A stretch of 64,000 nt of DNA from Orlajensenia leifsoniae (GCF_004570845.1 NZ_SPQZ01000003.1:186001-250000), one strand, 5' to 3'. Counted from the stretch's first letter, positions 49,041-58,511 are shown. Translations and numbers: made by a program. The notes: generated by a model from the letters alone, not told the origin.

Positions 49041-50108
49041 ATGGGCAGTGCAGAGCGGTTCCGGGCCATCGTCGTCGATCGGGAGACGGATGCCGCAGGC
49101 AAGCCCCGCCTCACCTCGACTCTGCGCGAGCTGAGCTCCACCGACCTGCGCACGGGCGATGCTGCTCCGGATGCCGCCGGCACGGTCGAACTCGCTGTGT
49201 CGTACTCGAGCCTCAACTACAAGGACGGCCTCGCCGTGGCGGGCAAGCCCGGCGTCACCCGCAACTACCCGATCGTGGCCGGCATCGACGTCGTCGGCAC
49301 TGTCGTCGGAAGCACCGACGATCGCTGGGCAGCCGGAGATCGGGTGCTGCTGAACGGCGGCGGCCTCAGCGAAACCCGACACGGTGGTTACACGGAGAGA
49401 GCCGTGATCCCGGGGGCATCGCTGGTGCGGGTACCGGCTCCGCTGACCGACCGCCAGGCCGCGGCCATCGGCACCGCGGGCTTCACGGCCATGCTCTCCG
49501 TACTCGCGCTCGAGCGGCACGGAGTGAGTCCCGCCGATGGTCCCGTGCTCGTGACGGGCGCGTCGGGAGGCGTCGGCTCGGTGGCCATCTCACTGCTGGC
49601 ACGGGCCGGCTTCGAGGTCACGGCCGTCACGGGCCGAGCGGCCGACAACGGCGAGTACCTCCGCTCCCTCGGGGCCGCCGAGCTGCTCGACCGCGACGAG
49701 CTGGCCGAAGCCGGCAAGCCCCTTCAGTCGCAGCGCTGGGCGGCGGCGATCGACTCGGTGGGCGGCGTTCCGCTCGCGAACATGCTGGCGCAGGTGCAGT
49801 ACGGCGGAGTCGTGGCGGCGTGCGGGCTCGCGGCATCCGCAGACCTGCCAACGACGGTGATGCCGTTCATCCTGCGGGCGGTCAGCCTCGTGGGGATCAA
49901 CTCGGTCGAGGCCCCTCTCCCCCTGCGCGAGCAGGCGTGGGCACGACTGGCCACAGACCTCGACCTCGGTCAGCTCGACGCCATGACGACGGAGATCGGG
50001 CTGGCCGACGTGTTCGCCGCGGCCGACGACATCCTGGCCGGGCGCACGCGCGGGCGCACTGTCGTCGCCATCGGCGGTCGCGACGGAGCGGGCGAGACGG
50101 AGAGCTGA
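49041..50108 (+). CDS. MDR-family NADPH oxidoreductase (AcuI/YhdH, acrylyl-CoA reductase-like)
   Basis: A 355-residue medium-chain reductase without zinc-binding residues. VSYSSLNYKDGLAVAGKPGV and GIDVVGTVVGSTD belong to the AcuI/YhdH group, which reduces acrylyl-CoA with NADPH; VLVTGASGGVGSVAISLLAR is the dinucleotide-binding site. Length is slightly above the ~330 norm, with an insertion near residue 30. An acrylyl-CoA reductase would form propionyl-CoA, which would feed the methylcitrate genes of this window, but they are 15 kb away. The AlkZ-like gene begins 4 nt after its stop. Confidence 0.87.
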   Translation: MGSAERFRAIVVDRETDAAGKPRLTSTLRELSSTDLRTGDAAPDAAGTVELAVSYSSLNYKDGLAVAGKPGVTRNYPIVAGIDVVGTVVGSTDDRWAAGDRVLLNGGGLSETRHGGYTERAVIPGASLVRVPAPLTDRQAAAIGTAGFTAMLSVLALERHGVSPADGPVLVTGASGGVGSVAISLLARAGFEVTAVTGRAADNGEYLRSLGAAELLDRDELAEAGKPLQSQRWAAAIDSVGGVPLANMLAQVQYGGVVAACGLAASADLPTTVMPFILRAVSLVGINSVEAPLPLREQAWARLATDLDLGQLDAMTTEIGLADVFAAADDILAGRTRGRTVVAIGGRDGAGETES

Positions 50109-50112
50109 CGCC

Positions 50113-51255
50113 ATGACCGCGATCCCGTCGATCAGCCCAGCCGAGGCCGTGAGGCTCCGGATGCTGCGGCTCGGCCTGTGGGATCCGCGGCCCGTCACTC
50201 CCGAGCAGGTCGTGAGCGGTCTCGTCGCGATGCAGGCGCAGGAGTTCCCGTACGCGCTGTGGTCGGTCGCCCAGCGCATCTCGCCGGCTGATCGCCCGAA
50301 CGCGGCCGACATGGGCGTCGCCTACGACCTCGGCTCCATCCTGCGCACCCACGTCATGCGACCGACGTGGCACTTCCTCGCGCCGGGCGACGCCCGTTGG
50401 ATGCTGACCCTCACCGCTCAACGCGTGCTCGGCGTCAGCCGCATCTACTTCGAACGCGCCGGCCTCGACGCTCCGACCCTGGTGAGGGTGACCGATGCCT
50501 TCGCCGCCGCCGTGGCCGACGGTCGGCACCGCACACGGGGGGAACTGCGGGCCGCCCTCAGCGCCATCGGCATCGCACTCGACGGCAACGGCTTCGTCTA
50601 CGCGCTGATGTTCGCCGAACTGCAACGGGTGCTCATCAGCGGGGTCACCATCGGCAAGCAGCGCAGCTACGCCGCCTTCGACGAGCGCGTGCCGCCCACC
50701 TTCGTCGACGGAGCCACCTCCTACGACCACGAGAACGCCCTCGCTGCGCTGGCCTCCCGCTATGCCGCCACCCGGGGTCCGGTGTCCGTGAAGGACATGA
50801 GCGCATGGAGCGGACTCACCCAGGCCGATTGCCGCCGTGGCCTCGAGGTCGCACTCGAGCGAGCGCCGGGCTCGCTGGAGCGGATCGAGCTGGAAGGCGT
50901 CGAGTGCTGGATGACGCCGACGGATGCCGGTGCCGACGCCGCTGCATCCGTTCCGGCGTCACCGCGGGTCGACCTGCTGCACGGGTACGACGAGTACGTG
51001 ATGAGCTACCTCGAGACCCGCGGAATCATCCAGCACCCCGACTTCAGCGCCCCGGGCACACCCGACTCGCTGCTCCACGCAGCCCTGCTCGACGGGCGGG
51101 TCGTGGCGACGTGGAAGCACACGCTGGCGCGGAGCTCGGCGTCGGTCGAACTGCGAGCGATCACGCCGCTGGCGGCGTCCGTTCGCCCCGAGATCGATAG
51201 GGCGGTGGCGGAGTACGGCCGATACCTCGGCGTGCCGACAGCGCTCAGCGCCTGA
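50113..51255 (+). CDS. AlkZ/YcaQ-like DNA glycosylase (winged-helix HTH_42 family)
   Basis: A 380-residue member of the HTH_42 superfamily of DNA glycosylases that unhook interstrand crosslinks or remove alkylated bases. The catalytic QxQ motif is MQAQEF with Gln41 and Gln43, followed by PYALWSVAQRI as in the family; the central RPTWHF and the C-terminal LLHGYDEYVMSY are typical of the AlkX-type branch. It should act on chromosomal DNA. The 4-nt spacing after the reductase gene implies one operon, but the two enzymes have no evident shared role. Confidence 0.83.
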   Translation: MTAIPSISPAEAVRLRMLRLGLWDPRPVTPEQVVSGLVAMQAQEFPYALWSVAQRISPADRPNAADMGVAYDLGSILRTHVMRPTWHFLAPGDARWMLTLTAQRVLGVSRIYFERAGLDAPTLVRVTDAFAAAVADGRHRTRGELRAALSAIGIALDGNGFVYALMFAELQRVLISGVTIGKQRSYAAFDERVPPTFVDGATSYDHENALAALASRYAATRGPVSVKDMSAWSGLTQADCRRGLEVALERAPGSLERIELEGVECWMTPTDAGADAAASVPASPRVDLLHGYDEYVMSYLETRGIIQHPDFSAPGTPDSLLHAALLDGRVVATWKHTLARSSASVELRAITPLAASVRPEIDRAVAEYGRYLGVPTALSA

Positions 51256-51261
51256 CGGCGA

Positions 51262-51603
51262 TCAGGTGCCGACGGCGCCGAAGAGCGCCAGGCCCGTACC
51301 GAACAGCAGCAGTGTGACGACGCCGCCGAGCACGAACAGGATGCCGCCCACGATGATGCCCGCGACCGCGAATCCGTTGGAGAAGCCGGCCTTCTTCGAG
51401 CGGTTGTACGCCACGATGCTGACGATCATTCCGATGATGTTCAGGAAGATCGCGAGCACCAGACCGACGATGCCGAGGACTCGGCCCGGATCCTCGGGTC
51501 CGTGCAGCGGCGGAAGCGGGTCGGCCTCGAAGCCCTCGAGGTGCTCGGGGTTGAATCCCGGAGACAGGGGGTCCTGTCCCGGCATCTCACTGAAACCGGT
51601 CAT
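51262..51603 (-). CDS. DUF4190-like small membrane protein
   Basis: A 113-residue protein with two helices (VLGIVGLVLAIFLNIIGMIV and FAVAGIIVGGILFVLGGVVT) behind a Pro/Glu-rich cytoplasmic N-terminus. The repeated LGIVGLVL-type helix and IV.YNRSKKAG turn are characteristic of DUF4190. Function unknown. It ends 6 nt from the convergent AlkZ-like gene. Confidence 0.75.
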   Translation of the reverse strand: MTGFSEMPGQDPLSPGFNPEHLEGFEADPLPPLHGPEDPGRVLGIVGLVLAIFLNIIGMIVSIVAYNRSKKAGFSNGFAVAGIIVGGILFVLGGVVTLLLFGTGLALFGAVGT

Positions 51604-51680
51604 GATTTCCTCACATCCGTGACTGCCCGCGCGTCACGGTGCGCGCGGGATCGGTCGAGCCGATACCCCACGATACTGAC

Positions 51681-52049
51681 TCAGCCCGTCACGGCATCCG
51701 ATTCGGTGATCTTCAGCGAGCCGATGAGTTCCACGGCGTGGTTCGTGCTCACGACCACGCGGGCGAACTCGCCGCCGTCGATGTCGATGATCACCGAGGG
51801 ACGCTTGTTCTTCACGACGATGAAGTCCTTGCCGCCGTGGAACTTCCAGGTGCCGACCGCGAGTGTCAGCGGCACGAATGCTCCGGGAGCACGGATGCCG
51901 CGGATCCAGATCCACGGGTCGTCGGTGATCGTGACGGAGCGGATGTCGTCCCGCGGGACCACGATGTCGTCACGGCGCAGCGACAGCACCTTCTCGGCCG
52001 ACGTGAGATGGATCTCCAGCCGGTCCTGATGCACTCGCAATGACGCCAT
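51681..52049 (-). CDS. Conserved PH-like beta-domain protein of unknown function
   Basis: A 122-residue soluble protein, mostly beta-strands (MASLRVHQDRLEIHLTSAEK, VVVPRD, SVTITDDPWIWIRG, VAVGTWKFHGGKDFIVVKNK, VVIDIDGGEFARVVVST). Proteins with this profile occur alone in many Microbacteriaceae; I know no function, and the strand pattern resembles a bacterial PH domain. Start at ATG 52049, 6 nt after a minus-strand CAGACT -10 box (52056-52061). The in-frame GTG at 52073 precedes that box and is therefore unlikely. Confidence 0.7.
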   Translation of the reverse strand: MASLRVHQDRLEIHLTSAEKVLSLRRDDIVVPRDDIRSVTITDDPWIWIRGIRAPGAFVPLTLAVGTWKFHGGKDFIVVKNKRPSVIIDIDGGEFARVVVSTNHAVELIGSLKITESDAVTG

Positions 52050-52138
52050 GCCTCCAGTCTGGCAAACGACCACGCGAATCGGGCTGTGGACACTTCACAA
52101 ACGAATGATCCGATACCGCATCGAAAGCTACGGGTGGC

Positions 52139-52233
52139 TCTACGCTTCGGGCGGTCGCTGCGCTCGGCCCTCAGCGAGCGGAGGTCGGCACAGCCCGCTC
52201 GCAGAGGCCCGGACGCAGTCCGCGGCCGACGCG
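52139..52233. repeat. GC-rich palindromic repeat downstream of hemL
   Basis: CGCTTCGGGCGGTCGCTGCG, CTCGGCCCTCAGCGAGCG and CCGCTCGCAGAGGCC form large inverted repeats of the dispersed family, just past the hemL stop, where they could terminate the haem transcript. Confidence 0.6.
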
Positions 52234-52239
52234 TAAGTC

Positions 52240-53562
52240 CTACGCTCGCGCCTCAGCCGCCGCCCTCGCCGCCGCCGGCAGCGCCTCGACGATGCGCGCG
52301 ATCGCCGCATCGTCGTGCGCGGCCGTGACGAACCAGGCCTCGAACACCGACGGCGGCAGCGAGACGCCGCCGTCCTGCATCGCGTGGAAGAACGCGGGGT
52401 AGCGCCAGGCCTCCTGGGCGCGCACCTCGTCGTAGTTCCGCACCCCACCGGCCACGTTCTCGCCGAAGACGAAGCTGAACAGGTTGCCGGCTCGCTGCAC
52501 GGCGTGGGCGACTCCGGCATCGGTCAGCGCCTCGGACACGGCGTTCGAGATCGTCAGCGCCGCAGAATCGAGGTGGGCGTAGACGGCGGCATCCGCGAGC
52601 CGCAGCGTGGTGAGACCGGCGGCGACGGCGACGGGGTTCCCCGAGAGCGTGCCGGCCTGGTACACGGGGCCGAGCGGCGCGAGGTGGTCCATGACGTCGG
52701 CGCGGCCGCCGAGCGCTGCCACCGGGAGGCCACCCCCGACGACCTTGCCGAAGGTGAAGAGGTCGGGGGCGTAGGGCGGATGTCCGGCGACGCCGGCGTT
52801 CTCAAGGCCCCAGTAGCCGGCGCGTCCGACGCGGAAGCCCGTGAGCACCTCGTCGAGGATCACGAGGGCGCCGTGGGCGTGGGCGATGTCGACGAGCGCG
52901 GCGTTGAAGCCGGCATCCGGAGCGACGACGCCCATGTTGGCTGCGGCGGCCTCGGTGATGACGGCGGCGATGCTGTCGCCATGCTCGGCGAAGACCGCGC
53001 GCACGGCGTCGAGGTCGTTGTAGGGCAGTACGAGGGTCTGCCCGGCCGTGGCGGCCGTCACGCCGGCCGATCCGGGGAGGGCGAGCGTCGCGACGCCGGA
53101 TCCGGCCTCGGCGAGCAACCCGTCGGAGTGGCCGTGGTACAGCCCGGCGAACTTCACCAGCAGGTCGCGACCCGTGAAGCCGCGGGCGAGGCGGATGGCC
53201 GTCATCGTGGCCTCGGTGCCCGTAGAGAGCAGACGCACCTTGTCGACGGGAGCGACACGCTCCTCGATGAGCTCGGCGAGCTCCGTCTCGGCCGGAGTCG
53301 CGGCGCCGAAGCCGAGGCCGCGCGCTGCAGCCTCCTGAACGGCCGCGACGACCTGCGGTTGGGCGTGCCCGAGGATGGCCGGGCCCCAGCTCGCCACCAT
53401 GTCGACGTACTCGCGGCCGTCGGCATCCGTCACGTAGGCGCCTCGAGCCGAGGTCAGGAACAGCGGGGATCCGCCCACCGAACGGAAGGCGCGCACCGGG
53501 GAGTTCACTCCGCCCGGGATGGCGGCCTGGGCACGCGCGAAGAGGTCGTCGTTGCGGGTCAT
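52240..53562 (-). CDS. hemL: Glutamate-1-semialdehyde 2,1-aminomutase
   Basis: A 440-residue PLP enzyme that converts glutamate-1-semialdehyde to 5-aminolaevulinate, the second step of the C5 haem route. PLP Lys273 is in [31 protein letters not shown] binds the cofactor and [16 protein letters not shown] is the family's opening block. Length is normal. Overlaps hemB by ATGA (53559-53562), so it is translated with it. Last gene of the haem run. Confidence 0.96.
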   Translation of the reverse strand: MTRNDDLFARAQAAIPGGVNSPVRAFRSVGGSPLFLTSARGAYVTDADGREYVDMVASWGPAILGHAQPQVVAAVQEAAARGLGFGAATPAETELAELIEERVAPVDKVRLLSTGTEATMTAIRLARGFTGRDLLVKFAGLYHGHSDGLLAEAGSGVATLALPGSAGVTAATAGQTLVLPYNDLDAVRAVFAEHGDSIAAVITEAAAANMGVVAPDAGFNAALVDIAHAHGALVILDEVLTGFRVGRAGYWGLENAGVAGHPPYAPDLFTFGKVVGGGLPVAALGGRADVMDHLAPLGPVYQAGTLSGNPVAVAAGLTTLRLADAAVYAHLDSAALTISNAVSEALTDAGVAHAVQRAGNLFSFVFGENVAGGVRNYDEVRAQEAWRYPAFFHAMQDGGVSLPPSVFEAWFVTAAHDDAAIARIVEALPAAARAAAEARA

Positions 53563-54557
53563 GCCACCACTCCGTCGTTGAGCCAGCCGGCGAGTTCGGT
53601 CGCCCAGTACGTGAGCACGGTGTCTGCGCCGGCGCGACGGATGCCGACGACGCTCTCGTGCACGGCTCGCTGCCGGTCGATCCAGCCGTTCGCTGCTGCG
53701 GCCTCGATCATCGCGTACTCGCCGGAGACCTGGTAGGCCCAGACGGGAACGTCGGATGCCGCAGCCACGTCGGAGAGCACGTCGAGGTAGCTGCCGGCCG
53801 GCTTCACCATGACGATGTCGGCGCCCTCCTCGATGTCGATCATCGCCTCGCGCAGGCCCTCGCGGCGGTTGCCGGGGTCGAGCTGGTAGCTGCGGCGGTC
53901 ACCCTGCAGGGTCGAGGCGACGGCCTCGCGGAACGGTCCGTAGTAGGCGGAGGCGTACTTGGCCGAGTAGGCGAGCACGGCGGTGTCGATGAACCCGGAG
54001 GTGTCGAGGGCCTCGCGCACGGCGGCGACCTGGCCGTCCATCATTCCCGAGAGGCCGAGCAGGGCCGAGCCCGATGCCGCCTGCACGAGAGCCATCTCGC
54101 GGTAGCGCTCGAGCGTGGCGTCGTTGTCGACGCGACCGATGGCATCCAGCACGCCACAGTGCCCGTGGTCGGTGAACTCGTCGAGGCAGAGGTCGGTCTG
54201 CACCACGAGGGCGTCGCCCACCTCGTCGGCCACGACGCGGGTGGCGAGGTTCAGGATGCCGTCCGGATCCGTGGCGCCGGAGCCGACGGCGTCGCGCACC
54301 TCGGGCACCCCGAACAGCATGACCCCGCCGATGCCAGCTGCCGCGGCCTCGTTCACCGCGCCGCGCACACTGTCGAGGGTGTGCTGCACGACGCCGGGCA
54401 TGGAGCTGATGGCGACGGGTTCGTCGACTCCCTCGCGCACGAAGATGGGGAGGACGAGGTCGGACGGATGCAGACGCGTCTCTGAGACGGCGCGACGCAG
54501 CGCGGGGGTCGCCCGCAGTCGGCGCGGGCGCACGCGCGGGATGAAGGATTCGCTCAC
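53559..54557 (-). CDS. hemB: Porphobilinogen synthase (5-aminolaevulinate dehydratase)
   Basis: A 332-residue enzyme condensing two 5-aminolaevulinates to porphobilinogen. The Schiff-base lysines are in [16 protein letters not shown] and [13 protein letters not shown]. The metal loop reads [14 protein letters not shown]: one of the zinc-ligand Cys is replaced by Asp, which fits the Mg-dependent type. The GTG start is 6 nt behind a minus-strand TAGGCT box (54564-54569), so hemB-hemL may have their own leaderless promoter. Separated from hemD by a repeat-filled 173-nt gap. Confidence 0.96.
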   Translation of the reverse strand: MSESFIPRVRPRRLRATPALRRAVSETRLHPSDLVLPIFVREGVDEPVAISSMPGVVQHTLDSVRGAVNEAAAAGIGGVMLFGVPEVRDAVGSGATDPDGILNLATRVVADEVGDALVVQTDLCLDEFTDHGHCGVLDAIGRVDNDATLERYREMALVQAASGSALLGLSGMMDGQVAAVREALDTSGFIDTAVLAYSAKYASAYYGPFREAVASTLQGDRRSYQLDPGNRREGLREAMIDIEEGADIVMVKPAGSYLDVLSDVAAASDVPVWAYQVSGEYAMIEAAAANGWIDRQRAVHESVVGIRRAGADTVLTYWATELAGWLNDGVVA

Positions 54558-54563
54558 CGGTCA

Positions 54564-54569
54564 AGCCTA
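54564..54569 (-). promoter_or_regulatory. -10 box of leaderless hemB promoter
   Basis: TAGGCT on the minus strand, 6 nt before GTG 54557, inside the haem gene run. Confidence 0.5.
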
Positions 54570-54607
54570 CGTCCGTCGCGCTGGGCGTTCCCCTTCGACC
54601 TGCACGT

Positions 54608-54712
54608 TCCCGCTCGCCGAGGCAGCGACGCAGTCGCCGCCGAGGTGGCGGGAACCCGGCGGCACCCTCGGATTCGGGGGCGACTGCGTCGCTCCCTCCG
54701 CCAGCGGGCAGG
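54608..54712. repeat. Palindromic repeat inside the haem gene run
   Basis: CCCGCTCGCCGAGGCAGCGA and CGACTGCGTCGCTCCCTCCG are complementary halves of a long hairpin, with AGGTGGCGGGAACCCGGCGG between. It is the best-preserved copy of the family seen at 18117-18302 and 22991-23098 and would weaken read-through from hemD to hemB. Confidence 0.75.
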
Positions 54713-54730
54713 TGTCTGAGGGCAGCTCGC

Positions 54731-55516
54731 TCAGACCAGCGAGTCCGCCTGGCGCACCAGGGCGTCGATGAGCGACTCCGCGGTGCGGTCATCCGCGACG
54801 GCGTCGACATCGAGGCCGTAGGCGCGCGCGTCGCGGGCGGTCTGCGGGCCGATGCAGACGACGAGGGTGCCCTGCGGAAGCGGGCCGAGCTGCAGCTGCA
54901 CCTGTTCGGCGACGGATCCGCTCGTGATGAGAACGGCGTTGATGCGGCCGGAGGCGACGTCGGCGGTGACCTGCTCCGAGACGGGAACGCCGATCGTGCG
55001 ATAGGCCACGACGGAGCGCACGTCGTGGCCGATGCGGCGGAGCCCCTCGCTGAGCAGGGGCTTGGCGATCTCGGAGCGGAGTGTCAACACCTTGAGCGGG
55101 AAGGCTCCGGCCGTGGCCTGGGTCCACTCCTCGAGCAGTCCGCGGGCCGAGTTGTCCTCGTGCGGCACGATGTCGACTCTGTATCCGGCAGCGGTGAGGG
55201 CGGCGGCGGTCGTCTCGCCCACGGCGGCGACGTGGGTCTCGGCGGGGATGACGGCCCGGTGCGAGGACAGCACGTCGACCGTCGTCGCGCTCGTGACGGT
55301 CAGCCAGTCGAAGGCACCGGCGGCGAGGTCGGCCAGTGCCGACGCCAACGTCTCAGCGTCGTCGGTGGGGGCGAAGTTGATGAGCGGGGCGATGACGGGT
55401 GCGGCGCCCTTGGCCCGCAGGTTGGCGGCGACGCTGTCTCCCCATGGGCCACCACGAGGAACGAGGACGCGCCAGCCGTCGAGCGGGCGCGGAGCCTTGG
55501 CCTGTCGATCGATCAC
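54731..55516 (-). CDS. hemD: Uroporphyrinogen-III synthase
   Basis: A 261-residue enzyme that cyclises hydroxymethylbilane with inversion of ring D to uroporphyrinogen III. The two-lobed HemD fold shows in LVPRGGPWGDSVAANLRAKG, then DWLTVTSATTVDVL and AVLITSGSVAEQV. HemD is poorly conserved, so assignment relies on fold, length and position directly downstream of hemC. GTG start 1 nt after the hemC stop codon, so translation is coupled. Confidence 0.88.
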   Translation of the reverse strand: MIDRQAKAPRPLDGWRVLVPRGGPWGDSVAANLRAKGAAPVIAPLINFAPTDDAETLASALADLAAGAFDWLTVTSATTVDVLSSHRAVIPAETHVAAVGETTAAALTAAGYRVDIVPHEDNSARGLLEEWTQATAGAFPLKVLTLRSEIAKPLLSEGLRRIGHDVRSVVAYRTIGVPVSEQVTADVASGRINAVLITSGSVAEQVQLQLGPLPQGTLVVCIGPQTARDARAYGLDVDAVADDRTAESLIDALVRQADSLV

Positions 55517-56485
55517 TTAGGTGCCCTTCGTGCCCTGGAGCGGAGCGAGTTCGGCGGCACCGTTGCCGAGAAGTTCTGCGACGACTCTACCCGCCACATC
55601 AGTGGCTGACTCCGCCAGATGTGCTGCAGCATGGCTGTCGGGGGTCGCTGCGTGCGAACTTGTGATCTTCGCGCTGCCCTCGGGGCTGTACACCGTGGCC
55701 GTGAGGAACAGCATGTCGCTGTCGACGATGGCGGATGCAGCGATCGGGGCGGAGCATCCCGCTTCGAGTCCGGCGAGCACCAGACGCTCGGCGTCGACGG
55801 AGGCGCGCGTGGTCACGTGCTCGACGGAGCGCAGGCCTGCCTCGAGGTGGCGCTCGAGTCGTCCCTCGCGCACTTCGACGGCGAGCGCGCCCTGGCCAGG
55901 AGCCGTCGGCCAGTCGTTGATGTCGAGCAGATCGGTCACGGCGTCGAGCCTGCCGAGGCGTCCGAGACCCGCCGCAGCGAGGATCACGGCGTCGAGGTCG
56001 CCATCGGCGACCCGTCCGAGGCGGGTGTCGACGTTCCCGCGGATGTCGACCACCTCCAGATCGGGGCGAGCGGCGCGCAGCTGTGCCACGCGGCGAGGCG
56101 ATCCCGTGCCCACGCGGGCCCCGGCGGGAAGGGTGGCGAGAGTGAGGCCGTCGCGCGCGCAGAGGGCGTCACGTGCATCGGCCCGCTTGGGGACGGCACC
56201 GATCCGCAGGCCGGGGTGGGGCGCCGTGGGCAGGTCCTTGAGCGAGTGCACGATGAGGTCGCACTCGTCGGCGAGCAGCGCCTCACGCAGTGCCGAGGCG
56301 AAGACGCCGGTTCCGCCGAGGGAGGCGAGCGAGTCCGTGGAGGTGTCGCCGTGCGTCGTGATCGTCACGATCTCGACCTCGGAGCCCGATGCCGCGGCGA
56401 TCTTCGCCGCGACGGCCTTGGTCTGCGCCAGCGCGAGAGCACTTCCGCGGGTTCCGACCCGGATCACCGATGCCGAGGCACTCAT
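55517..56485 (-). CDS. hemC: Hydroxymethylbilane synthase (porphobilinogen deaminase)
   Basis: A 322-residue enzyme assembling four porphobilinogens into hydroxymethylbilane. IRVGTRGSALALAQTKAVAA opens the protein, and Cys244 in GLEAGCSAPIAA holds the dipyrromethane cofactor. Substrate-binding Arg-rich blocks (GTGSPRRVAQLRAARP) are intact. ATG 56485 is chosen since it overlaps the hemH stop (ATGA, 56482-56485). Length matches the family. Confidence 0.95.
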   Translation of the reverse strand: MSASASVIRVGTRGSALALAQTKAVAAKIAAASGSEVEIVTITTHGDTSTDSLASLGGTGVFASALREALLADECDLIVHSLKDLPTAPHPGLRIGAVPKRADARDALCARDGLTLATLPAGARVGTGSPRRVAQLRAARPDLEVVDIRGNVDTRLGRVADGDLDAVILAAAGLGRLGRLDAVTDLLDINDWPTAPGQGALAVEVREGRLERHLEAGLRSVEHVTTRASVDAERLVLAGLEAGCSAPIAASAIVDSDMLFLTATVYSPEGSAKITSSHAATPDSHAAAHLAESATDVAGRVVAELLGNGAAELAPLQGTKGT

Positions 56486-57750
56486 GGTGCGATCCCGCCG
56501 AGTGCCGGCCTGAAGCCGAGCCGCACGTTCTCGCAGCACCCCGGGCGGCAGACGTCGTACCAGGGGCCGAGCTCGGTGAGGGCGGGACGCTCAGCCGTCG
56601 GAACGCCCTCGACGCGCTCCATCACGAGGTCGACGAGACCGGAGACGAAGGCCGGGTGGGTTCCGGGCGTCGGCACGCGCACGGCCCGCAGGCCGTGCTC
56701 CTCGGCCGACTCCAGCGCCTCGTTGTCGAGGTCCCAGAGCACCTCCATGTGGTCGCTCATGAAGCCGAGCGGCACGATCACGATGGCCTTTACGCCGCGT
56801 GCGGCCAGCAGGGCGATGGCGTCGTTGATGTCGGGTTCGAGCCACGGCTGCGTGGGCGGACCGCTGCGCGACTGGTAGACGAGCTGCCAGGTGATGGGAG
56901 ACGTCACCGCCTCCCGCATGACGACCTCGGCCACGGCCTCGTGCTGCGCCGCGTAGGCTCCCCCGCCGCCGAAACCGCGGTCGGCCTCGGGGTCTGTACC
57001 CGTGACCGAGGAGGCGTCGAGCACTGCAGGGCCGGAGCGGAGCGCATCCGTCGTCGGAATCGAATGCGTGGCGAACAGCACCTCGATCTCGGATTCCGCG
57101 ACTCCGGATGCCGTCAGCTCGACGACGGCGTCACGGACGCCTTCGATGAACGGCGTGACGAAGCCGGGGTGGTCGAAGAACTGGCGCACCTTGTCGATCT
57201 GGATGCTGTCTCCGAGGCCGGTGTCCTCGAGTGCGTCGGCGTAGTCCTCGCGGTACTGCCGGCAGCTGGAGTACGAGCTGTAGGCGCTCGTGGCGATGGC
57301 GATGAGCTTGCTGGCCCCGGCCTCGGCAGCCTCGCTGAGAGCGTCGTTCATGTAGGGCTCCCAGTTGCGGTTGCCCCAGAACACGGGAAGGTCGAGTCCA
57401 CGGCTGGCGATCTCGGCCTCGAGAGCGGCCTTCAGCTGTCGGTTCTGCTCGTTGATCGGGCTGACGCCGTCGTAGTGGCGGTAGTGGTGCGCCACCTCCT
57501 CCAGCCTCTCGTCGGGGATGCCGCGACCGCTCGTGACGTTGCGCAGGAACGGGATGACCTCGTCCTGACCCTCGGGACCGCCGAAGCCGCTGAGCAGGAT
57601 GCCGTCGTAGGCGACGGGCGTCTCGACGTGCTCGGCGCCGGACTGGGCGGCCGGCGTGGCGCCGGGAACGCGGGCGCCTATCGCGCAGGGTGCACTGGCA
57701 GCGGGGGCCGGCTTGTGCGGCGCGGTGCCGCCGATGTTGCGGGCGGCCAT
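56482..57750 (-). CDS. hemH: Coproporphyrin III ferrochelatase
   Basis: A 422-residue ferrochelatase inserting iron into coproporphyrin III (also called CpfC in actinobacteria). GILLSGFGGPEGQDEVIPFL, ATHSIPTTD with the metal-contact His, and GFMSDHMEVLWDL are typical. Cys in YSSYSSCRQYRED plus the C-terminal CRPGCC (Cys401, 405, 406) fit the [2Fe-2S] cluster known in actinobacterial enzymes. The first ~40 residues (Ala/Pro-rich) are extra to most family members. Its ATG overlaps the hemQ stop by one base. Confidence 0.94.
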   Translation of the reverse strand: MAARNIGGTAPHKPAPAASAPCAIGARVPGATPAAQSGAEHVETPVAYDGILLSGFGGPEGQDEVIPFLRNVTSGRGIPDERLEEVAHHYRHYDGVSPINEQNRQLKAALEAEIASRGLDLPVFWGNRNWEPYMNDALSEAAEAGASKLIAIATSAYSSYSSCRQYREDYADALEDTGLGDSIQIDKVRQFFDHPGFVTPFIEGVRDAVVELTASGVAESEIEVLFATHSIPTTDALRSGPAVLDASSVTGTDPEADRGFGGGGAYAAQHEAVAEVVMREAVTSPITWQLVYQSRSGPPTQPWLEPDINDAIALLAARGVKAIVIVPLGFMSDHMEVLWDLDNEALESAEEHGLRAVRVPTPGTHPAFVSGLVDLVMERVEGVPTAERPALTELGPWYDVCRPGCCENVRLGFRPALGGIAP

Positions 57751-58505
57751 TACTGCAGCACCTCGACCAGCTCTGCCGTGCTGATGCGTCGGCCCGTGTA
57801 GAACGGGACCTCCTCGCGCACATGGCGTCGGGCATCCGTCGCCCTGAGATCGCGCATCATGTCGACCAGGTCGGTGAGCTCATCGGCCTCCATGGGCAGA
57901 AGCCACTCGTAGTCGCCGAGGGCGAACGACGAGACCGTGTTCGCGATGACGCCGCGGAAGCCGGCGCCCTTGCGTCCGTGCTCGGCGAGCATGCGGCCGC
58001 GCTCTGCATCGGGCAGCAGGTACCAGTCGAAACTGCGCACGAACGGGTACACCGTCATCCAGCTCTTCGGCTCGACGCCGCGGAGGAACCCGGGAACGTG
58101 CGACTTGTTGAACTCGGCGTCGCGGTGGACGCCCATCGCGTTCCAGGTGGGCAGGAGCGACTTGATCAGCCGCACCCGGCGGAGTTCGCGGTGGGCCCAC
58201 TGCAGCGTATCGGCGTCGTCGGCGTGGGTCCAGATCATCAGGTCGGCATCAGCCCGAAGCCCGGAGACGTCGTAGAAGCCGCGGACGGTCACGCCCTCGG
58301 TCTCGAGCAGGCGCACCACGTCGTCGAGTTCGGCGACGACGCGCGGAACGTCATGCCCGTCGAAGTCGTCGGGGTTGGCCGGATCACGGCGGAACACAGC
58401 GAAGAGCGTGAAACCCGAAGGAGATGCCTCGGGGGTGCTCGACACCTCCGACGAGTTCGTTTCGGGCACGGCGTCGGCTGCCTCACCGGCAGCGAGGGAA
58501 GTCAT
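57750..58505 (-). CDS. hemQ: Coproheme decarboxylase
   Basis: A 251-residue chlorite-dismutase-family enzyme (ChdC) that decarboxylates Fe-coproporphyrin to haem b with peroxide, the last step of the branch used here. The conserved YPFVRSFDWYLLP block carries the reactive Tyr, and MIWTHADDADTLQW and ALGDYEWLLPMEADELTDLV are typical. About 30 extra N-terminal residues are disordered. Minus-strand boxes TTGGAA (58535-58540) and GAGACT (58512-58517), 17 nt apart, with 6 nt to the ATG, form a leaderless promoter. It heads the run hemQ-hemH-hemC-hemD-hemB-hemL. Confidence 0.95.
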   Translation of the reverse strand: MTSLAAGEAADAVPETNSSEVSSTPEASPSGFTLFAVFRRDPANPDDFDGHDVPRVVAELDDVVRLLETEGVTVRGFYDVSGLRADADLMIWTHADDADTLQWAHRELRRVRLIKSLLPTWNAMGVHRDAEFNKSHVPGFLRGVEPKSWMTVYPFVRSFDWYLLPDAERGRMLAEHGRKGAGFRGVIANTVSSFALGDYEWLLPMEADELTDLVDMMRDLRATDARRHVREEVPFYTGRRISTAELVEVLQ

Positions 58506-58511
58506 GGGTCC

